From Cricetomys ansorgei (lineage: Eukaryota > Chordata > Mammalia > Rodentia > Nesomyidae): a stretch of DNA of 64,000 nt. Below the pieces are notes generated by a model, which did no database searches, was not told where the DNA came from, and saw nothing but the letters and a program-made list of their open reading frames with translations. The stretch's first letter is position 1. Every line of letters begins with the position of its first letter. The position numbers were made by a program, and so were the translations under genes. Shown piece by piece: positions 1 through 9,784 of this stretch. The DNA lies in the NCBI GenBank assembly GCA_026225945.1, contig JAMJFZ010003581.1:9092501-9156500 (forward strand). Direction: 5' to 3'.

Positions 1-99
1 GAGGTAGTGTGGCTTCAGGGCAGCCATGAGGACGGTAGGGTGTTCACACTGCTGTTTGTGAGGCAGGGCCGAGTATACAGCCATGGCTCAAAGTCAGTA

Positions 100-200
100 C
101 ATACAACAGGCTGACCTCCAAATTCTTAGTGATCCTCCTGCCTCTGTCTCGTCTCCTAAGTGCAGGGATTGCAGGCGTGCCCCACCACATCCAGTCGCAG
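100..200 (-). repeat. B1/B4-related SINE fragment
   Basis: The plus strand reads like the reverse complement of an old B1 right half: 'gatcctcctgcctctgtct' followed by 'gcagggattgcaggcgtg'. It is diverged and the ends are uncertain. Confidence 0.5.
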
Positions 201-627
201 GAGCAGAGAGACATAGCCCTTCTTTCGACTCTGGCCTCCTTGGGGAGTTGAGACAACTTCCTAGACAGGGCTTCTTCAAATGCAGATGCGTACTTTAGTG
301 TCAGCATGCTTGCCTAGCACGCGCAAGGCCCTGTCTGATAAGCGTAGAGCAAAGGTTAGTGTACAGGTTGTATGCAGACAAGTACTAAGGACCTAAACCA
401 AAATGTCCTTGGAGCCTTTGCAGATGACCCTCATGCTTTATTGTTCAGGATGCTGTCACATACCCATTCTGAAACCAATCACTGGCAAGGGCCAGGAGAG
501 CACGGTGGCTGGCTTAGATCAATCATGACTCCTGCACTGGAGCAGGGGCCTGTTCTCTTTGAAGCTCATGGTTGCCTGACAGAGTCAAATAAATTCTGTT
601 CACAAAAAAAAAAAAAAAAAAAACAGG

Positions 628-800
628 TGGGGCTGCAGAAATTGCTCAGCAGTTAAGAGCACAGCCTGTTCTTGCAGAGGACCTGGGTTCATTTAGCAGC
701 ATCAGTTCCAGGGGATACGACACCCTCTCCTGGCCTCTGAGGAAACCGAGCATGCATGTGGTACACAAACATATATTCAGGCAAAACGCATATGCATATT
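628..800 (+). repeat. B2 SINE
   Basis: It has the B2 tRNA-like head 'gctcagcagttaagagcac', the B box region 'gacctgggttca', and the 'tcctggcctctgagg' body. It follows a poly(A) tract at about 603-623 and leads into a CA repeat. Confidence 0.75.
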
Positions 801-862
801 AGTGCTCTCTCTCTACTGTGTGCAAACATCCCCCACCCCACCCCACACCACACAGATACAAG

Positions 863-867
863 CACAC

Positions 868-901
<34 letters not shown>
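863..901. repeat. (CA)n microsatellite
   Basis: Near-perfect dinucleotide CA tract at the 3' side of the B2 element. The Cys/Val-rich open frame on the minus strand here is only this repeat. Confidence 0.95.
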
Positions 902-1099
902 CATGCACAGGTGCACACACACATAGACGACCTGACCTAATCCAGTGTGACTGAGATAGTCGGATGTCCCCTAGCAGCCATTCTCCATTTCCTTTTCCAG
1001 CCTCTCCCTCTCTTATCCCTTCAGCCTCTTCCTCTCCCCTTCACTCCTTCCCTTCTCCTCCCTCCGTGCCCCTCCTCTTTCTTTTCTTCCCGCTTTCTC

Positions 1100-1180
1100 T
1101 GTTCTAGGGATTGGATGCAAATCCTCACGCACACGAGGGAAGCACCCTACCACCGAGCCACACTCCCAACTCATTTTTTC
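1100..1180 (-). repeat. ID/B4-type SINE fragment
   Basis: Reverse complement of an ID-like head, 'accctaccaccgagccaca', preceded by 'gggattggatgcaaatcct'. Diverged; ends approximate. Confidence 0.5.
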
Positions 1181-1657
1181 CATTCTAGAAATTTTGGCTG
1201 AGTGCGTGGCCACCCAGAAGGAAGATGAGACTCTTGCACAGCGAACTGTGTCGGGTGGCAGCGTTCAGGCCAATGGGAAGCTGCAGATGTTTCAGCAGCT
1301 CTCGGGAATCTTCTTTGAGGGATGCTTGGCATAAACCTTCGCTCTTGTTTCTGTCTTCTCTCCATTAGCTGCCTGGAATGTGGGTGTCACCGTTACAGGA
1401 CCTTGAGAACCAGAGTCATGGCAGGGAATGGGTTGGAAGGAGTCTGGGGCCGTGAGACCTCAGAAGCAGAGTCCAGGCTTGCTCTGGAACATCAGTCTGC
1501 AAACTGACTAAAGTGGGGAGAAGGGAACCGGGGCTTGGACTCCCAGGGCAGGGCACATTCTGCTCTGCAGGAAACAATGTCACAGAGGGAGCTATGCCCA
1601 GGAGACCTGGGGACCAGGCTCACTGGGGTACCCCACTGGAGATGTAATTTAGAAAAG

Positions 1658-1875
1658 GTTGCTGGGCCTGGTGGTACAGACCAGTGGTTCCAGGTACCTG
1701 GGAGGCTGACACAAGAGCACTGCAACTTCAGAGCCTGCAGAGCAAGTTCAAGGCTAATCTAGGCAATTTAGAAGACCCTGCCTCAAAATAAAAGGTGTAA
1801 AAAAAAAAAAAAAAGAAAGAAAGGCTGTGTGCATGGAAGAGCACTTGTCTAGCATGTGTAAGGTGCTGAGTGTGA
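1658..1875 (+). repeat. B1-like SINE followed by ID-like fragment
   Basis: 'gctgggcctggtggtacaga' is a diverged B1 head, ending in 'agaccctgcctcaaaataaa' and a poly(A) run. An ID-like 'agcacttgtctagcatgtgt' segment follows. Confidence 0.5.
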
Positions 1876-1969
1876 TAAAAAGAAAATTAAAAAATTAAAA
1901 GCTGACTTCACATCGGTAAAAAGGGGACAATAATTCCTGTGGTGCTGAGCACTGATACATGCTCTCTGA

Positions 1970-2155
1970 ACTGCTGAGCCACCTCCTCAGACTCCGCCCT
2001 TGAACTTCCGATCTTCCTGCCTCTACCTCCTTCCACCTGCCTCTACATACATGATAGGTGTATGATATCATGCCCGGTTCATGTAGTGCTGTGCATCAAA
2101 CTGATGACTTCATGCACGCTAGGCAAGTATTCTGTCAACTGAGCGACATTGTAAT
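1970..2155 (-). repeat. B4-type SINE
   Basis: A B1-like right part ('cttcctgcctctacctcctt') is followed by a reverse ID-like head ('ctaggcaagtattctgtcaa', 'ctgagcgacat'). This is the composite order expected for B4 on the minus strand. Confidence 0.55.
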
Positions 2156-2159
2156 CAAT

Positions 2160-3695
2160 GATGGTAACCCCTGGTTACCATCTTGCCATCTTGTCTGAAT
2201 CTTCCTGAGAGACCCAAGCCAGACCCACGCCACTCACGTTCCTGTGTTCAAATTCTTGGGTCGCATCCCTGTGTGGCACCATGGCTGTCCCTTATGATGT
2301 AAATCTCTTACGTCCTGGTTTATTTGTTTTGCAGCAATGGTAAGGAACAACAAACGTCCACTCGCTATGAGTTCCCTCATAGCTATGAAACGCGTATGCG
2401 TTTCTGGCAAGACCTTTCTCCTCTGCAGTGCCCCACCCCAGTGTGATCCCAGGTCCCAGAAATGCAGCAATGAGATATAGAAGGCTTTGTGACATCATCC
2501 GCAGAGGCAGAGAGAATCCAGAGATAAGGTTTCTGCCCAGACACATCACTGTCCCGTCTCAGCTGTCATAGTGGTACCATGTGAAAGAGACTAGAGACAT
2601 GGCTCGGGTGACAGAGGGAAAGGAGAGCAAGATGGCAAGTTGGCAACAAGGGGTTCAGGGGATATAGCAAGAAAGGAAAGAAGGAGGTGGTTTGGAGAGG
2701 ATGTCTCCCATCGTCTTGGGCATTTGAACATTTTGTCCCCGGTTGGAAGGTTGGTAGCACCGTTTGATGGCCCGGGAGGTGGGCCGTGTGCCGTTGTTGG
2801 GGAAGTGTGTCACTGGAGGGGGGTTCAGAGTTTAAAGACTCATGCTGTTTCCAGTTTGCTTTCTGCTTTGTGCTCGTGGTTCAAGATGTGAGCTCTCAGG
2901 CCCTACCGCAGCGGTATCTCTCCGCCTCGTGCTCTATGTGAAGAGGCACAAAGCACGTTCGGGCCCCTTTGCGTCAGCTCCAGGTTTGTGAGATGTGTCC
3001 ATGTTGTTACCCTGCCTCCTCACCGCTCTGGGTGGAATTCAACATACTAGTCTGTGTGACTGCTCTACCGTCTTGAGGCGGCCAGGTTTTCCTTCTGGAG
3101 ACTCTGGTGAATAGCGTGACATTTGGTGTGCGTGTGTCTGACGTGGCTTTGTACACCGTTAGTAGGCAATATGGAAGCTTTTGCCCGGGTAGATGTCCCA
3201 GTTTACAGTTGCAGGGCAACATATGAGAGGTTAAGAGGACTCAGGGGTATGCCCCCCTCCAGAGGTGGGATGTTACCTCAAGCCAAAGAGTTGACAACTG
3301 TCTTTGAGTAGAGGAAGCTGGACTTCTCCACCCTGAGATCAGGAGCCTTGGAGACGTAGGGCCGCCTCAGGGGTCACCTCTGCCTTTCTAGTCAAGAAGA
3401 CAATACCGGTTAAACCACATCAGTGTGGGGTTTCTGCTGTTTCCAAATATCACTTACTGATGAGAGCTTTGTGCCCTTTGGACCCCGACCTTCCCATTGC
3501 TATCCTTAGCTTTGGGCATGGTGTCATAGAAGGCTAAGAGAGGCTTGAATGATGAGGGAGAGGAGGCAGAGGAGCCACAGGCTTGAACCCCACCCACAGG
3601 TTGGCTGAAGACCACTGGTCCTAGGAGGGAAAGGGACATGGGGTCCCAAGGACAAGGATGAAGAGGACGAGAAGGCAAATCCTCCATCCATCTGA
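2160..3695. other. Unique-looking sequence, nothing recognised
   Basis: No SINE, exon or RNA gene recognised. Open frames on both strands are short and show no domain or compositional signal. Confidence 0.4.
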
Positions 3696-3699
3696 CCAT

Positions 3700-3935
3700 G
3701 GAGCACATTATTATTGTTATTATGAAGTATCCCAAGGCCGTTGCTCGCCCTGGCCAGGCCAGGGGAGGGGAGGCCCTAATAGTCCCATAAATCCAGGCCA
3801 TAAAGAGTAATGGGGGGAGACAAATGAGATAATTAGAAATAAATCTCGCCGAGGTCTCTATTCATCAGCGTCTCTGGAACTGGCCAATCTTCCAAGCCAT
3901 TAGCCAGGCCCTCTAATTAATGCTAAGCTGCCCAG
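3700..3935. promoter_or_regulatory. Candidate conserved non-coding enhancer
   Basis: This AT-rich unique block sits between GC-rich flanks. It contains homeobox-type cores ('gataattagaaataaat', 'ctctaattaatgctaag'), CCAAT-like 'ggccaatc' and 'cccataaatccaggccata'. It contains no repeat and no open frame of interest. The compositional switch and motif clustering resemble vertebrate conserved enhancers. Conservation itself cannot be seen from one sequence. Confidence 0.35.
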
Positions 3936-4699
3936 CTCTGTGGAGACTCCATGTCTGGGAGGGACCCAGGCTGAGGGGCATCACCGCCCCCACAGTGCAT
4001 GGTGGTGACCTTGGGAAGGGCTGCGCGCCAGGTCCCCACAGCACGCTCCTCTCCTGGTGTCTAGGTTCCTTGTGCCTTCTCCAACACTTCCCTGTCTCTT
4101 CGCTTTCTCCTTTCAATTCCATCCTACTTGTCTGTCTCACGATGTGTGTGTCTGAGCCATCTCACCAGCCCGACTACCGTTTCTTCAGCTCGTCTCAGAT
4201 CTCCATCTTCTCTGTGTCCTGCTATTTCTTTCTCAGCAGATGGCTGGCTGTTGCCCCTGCGGTTGAGCCACAGCGGGTCTCCGTTAGAAGGCGTCGTGAG
4301 GCCCCTTGGGATAATCCTCCGAGTCCACTGTCGGAGTCCTCTGTCATCTGGACAAAAACAGAACGAGGACCCATCACAACCCATGCCCCAAAGCAGTCTG
4401 GGAACAGGTGCCTGTTCCTGGGACACTATTCACTCTCTGTCCTGGAGCTGCAAACCTCTCCCATCTCTCTCCCCCTTACTCTAACCTCCCCCTGCTGGAG
4501 CCTGAGAGGGAGCCTCCACCTCCCTCTGACCTCAGGATGTTGAGGGCATGCATCCTTCCTGAACTCTGTTTTACTGCTGGAGGTCTCTAGGACAGCAAGG
4601 CACGCCAAGCGTGTCTCTCGTACCCCCGGTAGCAGTCAAACCCGATAGTGCCTCCCGTGTCCAGTCCCTTTCCATTGTCCAGCATGCTTTTTTTGTTCT

Positions 4700-4843
4700 T
4701 GTTTGTTTTCTTTGAAACAGGGTTTCTCTGTGTAGCTCAAGCTGACCTGGAACTCGCTCTGTAGACCATGCTGGCTCTGAACTCACAGGGATCCACCTGC
4801 CTCTGCCTCCCTGGGATTAAGGGTGTGTGCCACCACCGCCCAG
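4700..4843 (-). repeat. B1 SINE
   Basis: Clear reverse B1: 'gaaacagggtttctctgtgt', 'ctggaactcgctctgtagac', 'gccaccaccgccca'. Confidence 0.9.
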
Positions 4844-6194
4844 AATCCTCCCCTATTCTATACTATTTCACGCGGCTCTGGAGGAATGGCTGTGGAACCC
4901 ACCTTTTCCAAGTCACAGAAATGTCACATGACTTTGGCCTAACCAATCATAGCCCTCCACTCTCAGTACAGTAATAGGCTTGTAGCAGGAGCTGTGTAAA
5001 TTAGTCTTTCGCTTGTCTGTAATATAGGGCTCCTCAGGGGTGTGAACTGAGACTGTGGTGGGCAGCTAGTGTGTGAACACCCCTTAACACACCCCTTTGC
5101 TGTAATGGGGATGTTACTCCTCCCCCACCAAAAAAAGAAGCAGGTTTAGAGGGGTAGGAATTGAGGTGAGAGGTGGCAAAGTCACCAAGGTCCTGCGGCA
5201 TGGGCGTCATCCCAGAGCGTAACCTCCCTCTCCCTAGGAAAGACAGCTTTCAGAAAGAGTTCTCCTCCTATTACCTCTATCCCCAGAGCTCCTGGCCGTG
5301 GCCATGCTGTTTTCCTAGCTACAATAGAATCCTACCCACCTACCCTCCTCATCGAAGGGGTTTGCAGCAGCTCTGGTGGCCTCAGGGACCAGCCCCACTA
5401 CTGGTTGGCAGAGGTCCGAGGACACAGCTGCAAACAGGCATAGCTGCTCGAGCTGCCCACCCAGTAGCTCTGGAGCCAGGCGTGGTGTTCTGAAGCTCTG
5501 TGTGCCCAGTTTTGGGTCCATAAACAGGAAGTGCCAGTTAATGTGAAGGGAGGCTAAGGGTCTCAGCGAGCACCCCGTCTCCCAAGCAGACTCTGCCTCT
5601 TCTGTGGCAGCTCAGCAACAGCACATGGGGTCCCAGAATGGTTCAGGCCAGAAGCATGAACTCCTCGTCTTCTCTCCTACAAGTGTGAGAATGGTTATCT
5701 CAGTGTGGACAGCTCAGGAGTGAGGGGACCTCACGAGAAGTGCCCTGGACAAGGGTAGTAGCCAGGGTATTGCTCCAAAGATCAGAGAAAAGCAGGCGCA
5801 GGAGCTCCCTGACTCACAGCTGCCAGATCTCCAGAGTCCCTCCAGCTTCAGCATGTGCAAAGAATGCCAAGGCCCAGAGAGGGGAGGGGCCTCGTTCTGT
5901 GACCCACAGTAGAGCCAGCCAGGAGCTGGCAACCAGCTCTGTCCAGCTGCAAGCAAATACAGGAGCCATCAGAAGACTGTGTGGAGAGAAGGAGGTCCCC
6001 AGCCAGGGCTTTCCTGGTAGGCTGCCTGGTGCCATTGGGTAAGAGGATGGCTCTAAATGAACGCTTCCTGGAACGGACAAGGCACCTGGGAAAGGTGGCG
6101 GATGAGGAAGCGGGACAGACATGGGGATGAGCCGTGGACTCTCAACTCTGTGGCTGAGTCTGGGTGCTGGAATGTAGAATGCGGGGAAGCCATG

Positions 6195-6470
6195 TGGAAT
6201 GTGTGTGTGTGTGTGTGTGTGCGTGTGTGCAAGGGCATGTGTATATGAGTGTGCATATTAATGGGTGTTCCTGCCAAGGGGTGTATGTGTGTGTAGGGGT
6301 ATTCAGGCGAAGGTGTGTGTGTGAAAGGGTGTGAGTAGAGGTGCCTGTGGGTGAATGAGTGTGAATGAGTGTGCGTATGAATGAGAGTTTCTCTAGAGGT
6401 GTGCGTGTGTGTGTGTGTGTCTGAAGGAACGTGCATAGCAGTGAGGGTGCATGTGGGAGTGTGGATGAAG

Positions 6471-6513
<43 letters not shown>

Positions 6514-6515
6514 TG
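6195..6515. repeat. (GT)n-rich compound microsatellite
   Basis: Blocks of pure GT (about 6197-6232, 6405-6421 and 6475-6512) are separated by degenerate GT-rich sequence. Open frames of repeated Cys-Val or His-Thr across it are repeat artefacts. Confidence 0.92.
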
Positions 6516-7299
6516 CACATGTGTTGGGGCCTGGCTAAATCCTTCCTGTGTCCTGCCCCCACCCGCTCAGTTCCCGGGATCCAGCCACTATCCTAAAGAA
6601 AACAGCCTGGAGCCTGCAACAGGAAGTCAGTGTTTGGACTGCAGAGGCGCCTCTTCCTGTCTCTGCAGGCAGTCTCTGAGGAGAGGGAGGCCAGGAGGGG
6701 CTTCCTGCCCACCTGGGCCTAATGCCGGATTGGTCAGGAGCCCCTCACCCCTTACCCTGGCTCTTCTAATTACCTCTCAGCCCTCAGACTCAGACTGAGG
6801 GAGATCTGAGGCTCCCAAGGGCTGAACAGGAGCCCCCACAAGTCTCCTCAATGAAAAGAGCTGAGGACGTGGGGGAAAGAGGGACAGCCTGAAGCCATGC
6901 GCATGGAGGCTGGGGGGCATTCACAGATGCCTGCTGTCAGTGTCATAAACACTCAAGGGCCAGGGATGCCACTTCCAGACTCTATCTGAGACGTGTCCCA
7001 CTGTGTTGCTGACTTGTATGTAACCTGTCTCAGCCGCCAGAGTCCAGATTGCAGGTATGCACGATTACACTCACCTTTCACTTTCTGGAACATTCTTTGG
7101 AGATAGCACATTCCTGTAAATCAGTGTGTTCATGACAAGTGAGAATGGACAATAGAGCCAACAGTTACCCCTCTGAGGGTTGGCCACCCACTGAAACTTG
7201 GTAACTCTGCCTCAACCCTGGGGTCACTGTTAAGATCAAAGTACAACGGTCTGCCAAGTACTTTCACACTTTTTGTTGAGAAACAAAATAAAAAAAGAA

Positions 7300-7465
7300 G
7301 CTAGATGTGGTGGTGCACGCCTTTAATCCCAGCATTTGGGAGGCGGAGGCAGGCGGATCTCTGTGAGTTCCAGGCTAGCCTGGTTTACAGAGTGAGTTCC
7401 AGGACAGCCAGAGTTACAACGGAGAAATCCTGTCTCGAAAAACCAAAATAAAATAAATAAATACA
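7300..7465 (+). repeat. B1 SINE
   Basis: Nearly full B1: 'gtggtggtgcacgcctttaa', 'gtgagttccaggacagccag', ending 'cctgtctcgaaaaacc' and an A-rich tail. Confidence 0.93.
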
Positions 7466-7486
7466 TAAGTCCATTTGCATTTTATG

Positions 7487-7645
7487 TGGTCTTGTTCGTT
7501 TGAGACACAGTCTCTCTATGTAGCTCTGGCTGTTCTGGAACTCACTCTGTAGACCAGGCTGGCCTCGAACTCACAGAGATCCACCTGCCTCTGCCTCACA
7601 AGTGCTGGGATTAAAGGTGTACGGGGCTGCCACCACCACCTGGCT
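7487..7645 (-). repeat. B1 SINE
   Basis: Reverse B1: 'ctggaactcactctgtagac', 'tggcctcgaactcacagaga', 'gtgctgggattaaaggtgta'. It lies in inverted orientation about 20 bp from the preceding B1, so the pair could fold into a hairpin if transcribed. Confidence 0.93.
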
Positions 7646-8384
7646 GCAGATGGACTCTTGAACCTTTACAGACTAACAAAATTTGTAAACAAATGGATAT
7701 AGACAAATTAATGAACACTAGGGGCCCTGTGAGCTTTCCTCTTGGTGTGGCGATATGACTCCAGGCAGGGCCTGTGTGCTCCCTGAGCGGCCTGTGGCGT
7801 GGGCGGTAGGGCAGAAGTCCCCTTTAGGGACGCCACAACCTGCTACTGTAGGGAAGCCCACTGCTCTGTAACATTCCTAAAGGAGTTTGGGTTGTCTCTA
7901 GCCCTCTTTGCGAGTGGCCTACCTTCCAGAATCTCTGTGAGCCGCTCCAGCCATCGGGCCTGGGAATGGCACCCACACATACCCTTGTATGCCTATGTTT
8001 CCCAGCCTCCTCAGCCTTCCCTACCACACGATCTGCTCCTGATCCCTGAGGGCCTCTGTACCCCAGCAGCTCAGTGATACCCAGCCTGCTAGTGCTGGTT
8101 ACATCCTGCTTTCTGCGTGTGGGTCACTGGACCCATGACCTCTGAGGCTCCTGTGGTCTTGACAAGGTTTCCTTCTTTCCCATCCTCTGGCAACTGGGGA
8201 ACAGGACTTGGGCCAGGGACTATAACCCTTATCCAGGCCTCATCTGTCCCCAGAGAATCCCAGGTACAAATCAGGATGGTGCAGGCCTGGGGTGACCCCT
8301 CCTAGGCACCCCTCTGTGGCTGACATAGGGTCAGCCTGCGCCTTGGAGCAGCTCAATAGGGAAGCTTAGAGAAGCTGCAGTCAG

Positions 8385-8455
8385 CAGGGGGTTAATTAAT
8401 CAAAGCCTGAACACATCTGTTGTTAATTACACTATGCCAAGGTTAACTCTTCCCT
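8385..8455. promoter_or_regulatory. Cluster of HNF1/homeobox-like motifs
   Basis: 'ggttaattaatcaaag', 'ttgttaattacac' and 'ggttaactc' occur within 70 bp of unique sequence about 0.6 kb beyond the MDFI poly(A) site. The half-site GTTAAT recurs. This is a motif reading only. Confidence 0.25.
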
Positions 8456-8619
8456 CGCTGGACTCTGCTGTCAGTCGCAGGGCAGAGGGAACACTGGTCA
8501 GGAGTGGACCTATCCTTTTCCTTTTCGTGAGCCAGGGAGAAAGGACAGCGTGCCCTTAGGATGAAGAAAGCAGAAAAAAGAAAAGGACCCCGGAGAGCAG
8601 CACAGGTCTGCCCACAATG

Positions 8620-8890
8620 TGTGTGTGCGTGCTCGTGTGCGTGCGCGTGCGTGAGGAGGGTGTATGTGCAGGTCACAGGACAACCTCAGGGTCTGTCCTC
8701 ACCTTCCACCTTGTCCAAAACAGTTTCTTGTGTGGTGGCTGGTCTTCAAGCTTCGAGAGATTCTCCTGTCTGCCTCCCATCTTGCTGTAGGAGGGCTAGA
8801 ATTACAGGCTCCCACTTCTGGCTTTTTGTGGACTCTGGGGAACGGAAGTCAGCCCCTCGTGCTTGTGCAGCAAGTGTATCACCTACTAGG
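8620..8890 (-). repeat. B3-like SINE
   Basis: It opens with a TG/CG-rich tail, then 'gtgcaggtcacaggacaacc', 'cctcaccttccaccttgtcc', 'agaattacaggctcccac' and a tRNA-like end. This is the order of a B3 element on the minus strand. Confidence 0.6.
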
Positions 8891-8989
8891 CTGTTCCCCT
8901 GACCCCACACAGGTGACTTTTAGGGGAGCAGAGGGAAGGGTTTGCTTTTGAGCATTAATGTCTGTGGACTGTCACGAGTCCTGGGGAAG

Positions 8990-9527
8990 GCGGAGATGGG
9001 ACAATATCTTTATTAATAGCGATGAATAGCACAGACCCTCCCTCTCCCCACCCACCCCCTTCCAGTCTTTTCCATACTGTCCCCTCTCCCACACAACCCC
9101 GTCCCGAGCCCCATCCTCTGGGGTCACGATATGGGTTAGGCCCCCACAGGAGCCCAGTAAATGAGCTGCGGAGGAGGCGGAGGCCTGACAACAGGCCGGG
9201 CAGGTGTCTTCACATTTTCTGCCCTCCAAGCTGGGGTAGCAGAGGGAGACGGGCACCTGGAGCAGAGAGGTAGAGAAGGACACGGGCCTCCCGTTCCTGC
9301 CCCCTCCCCTTCCTTTCACAGTGTTTGGAGTCCTGGCAGCTAACCGGTTCTGTCCTACCAGGTTCTAGATGCCGTGTTCCTAGGTGCGGTGAAGGAGAGC
9401 AGGCGTGTCTGAGGTGGCCCCTCGGAGCATCCCACCTTGTCACATCTGGGTTGGAATTCTGAGGGGGCCCCGGGGTCAGGGGACGTGTCAAGCATTTGTG
9501 TGGCAGCTCTGGGACCACCCTGTGGCA
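8990..9527 (-). other. MDFI 3' UTR and poly(A) signal
   Basis: The UTR follows the TGA at 9530-9528. The minus strand carries AATAAA at 9014-9009, so cleavage is expected roughly 8985-9000. This gives a 3' UTR of about 0.53 kb with no SINE inside. The cleavage site itself is inferred. Confidence 0.8.
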
Positions 9528-9784
9528 TCAGGAGGAGAAGCAGAGTCCACAACACTCCATGCAGATCTCCAGGCAGTCGGCAGACTCGCAGCAGGCATCC
9601 ACGATGCCGCAGTCCAGGTCACAGGGCAGGTCACAGTCGGCACACTCCCCGGAGCCACAGCAGCAGCAGCAGAGGCAGGAGTCCTCGGAGCTGCAGGAGC
9701 CACAGGTGGCGCAGTCCAGGACAATGTTGCAGAGCGTCAGGAACTCACAGAACAAGCAGGACAAGATGCAGTGCACGCAGCAAT
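9528..9784 (-). CDS. MDFI: MDFI last exon, coding part (I-mfa domain)
   Basis: The acceptor AG is at 9786-9785, preceded by a pyrimidine-rich 'ctgcccgctctcac' tract. The first two bases complete Asp163, and 84 further codons and TGA follow. The exon encodes the whole cysteine-rich I-mfa domain, which the family uses to bind transcription factors. One exon thus carries one functional domain. Confidence 0.97.

Larger units (their letters stand above)
1..8985. other. Non-coding 3' flank of MDFI
   Basis: I see no exon with recognisable protein similarity here. The stretch holds scattered SINEs, two GT/CA microsatellite regions and unique sequence at about 2160-4690, 4850-6190 and 6520-7290. By synteny with human, TFEB should lie further left, outside the window. 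Open frames here overlap repeats or have no recognisable content. Confidence 0.7.

Noticed and set aside
3920..4543. 207-codon plus-strand open frame
   Set aside because: No recognisable domain, no splice or promoter context, and low-complexity Ser/Leu composition.
1..8985. TFEB exons expected by synteny
   Set aside because: I searched the left end for a bHLH-Zip or TFEB tail and saw none. The gene is probably further left.
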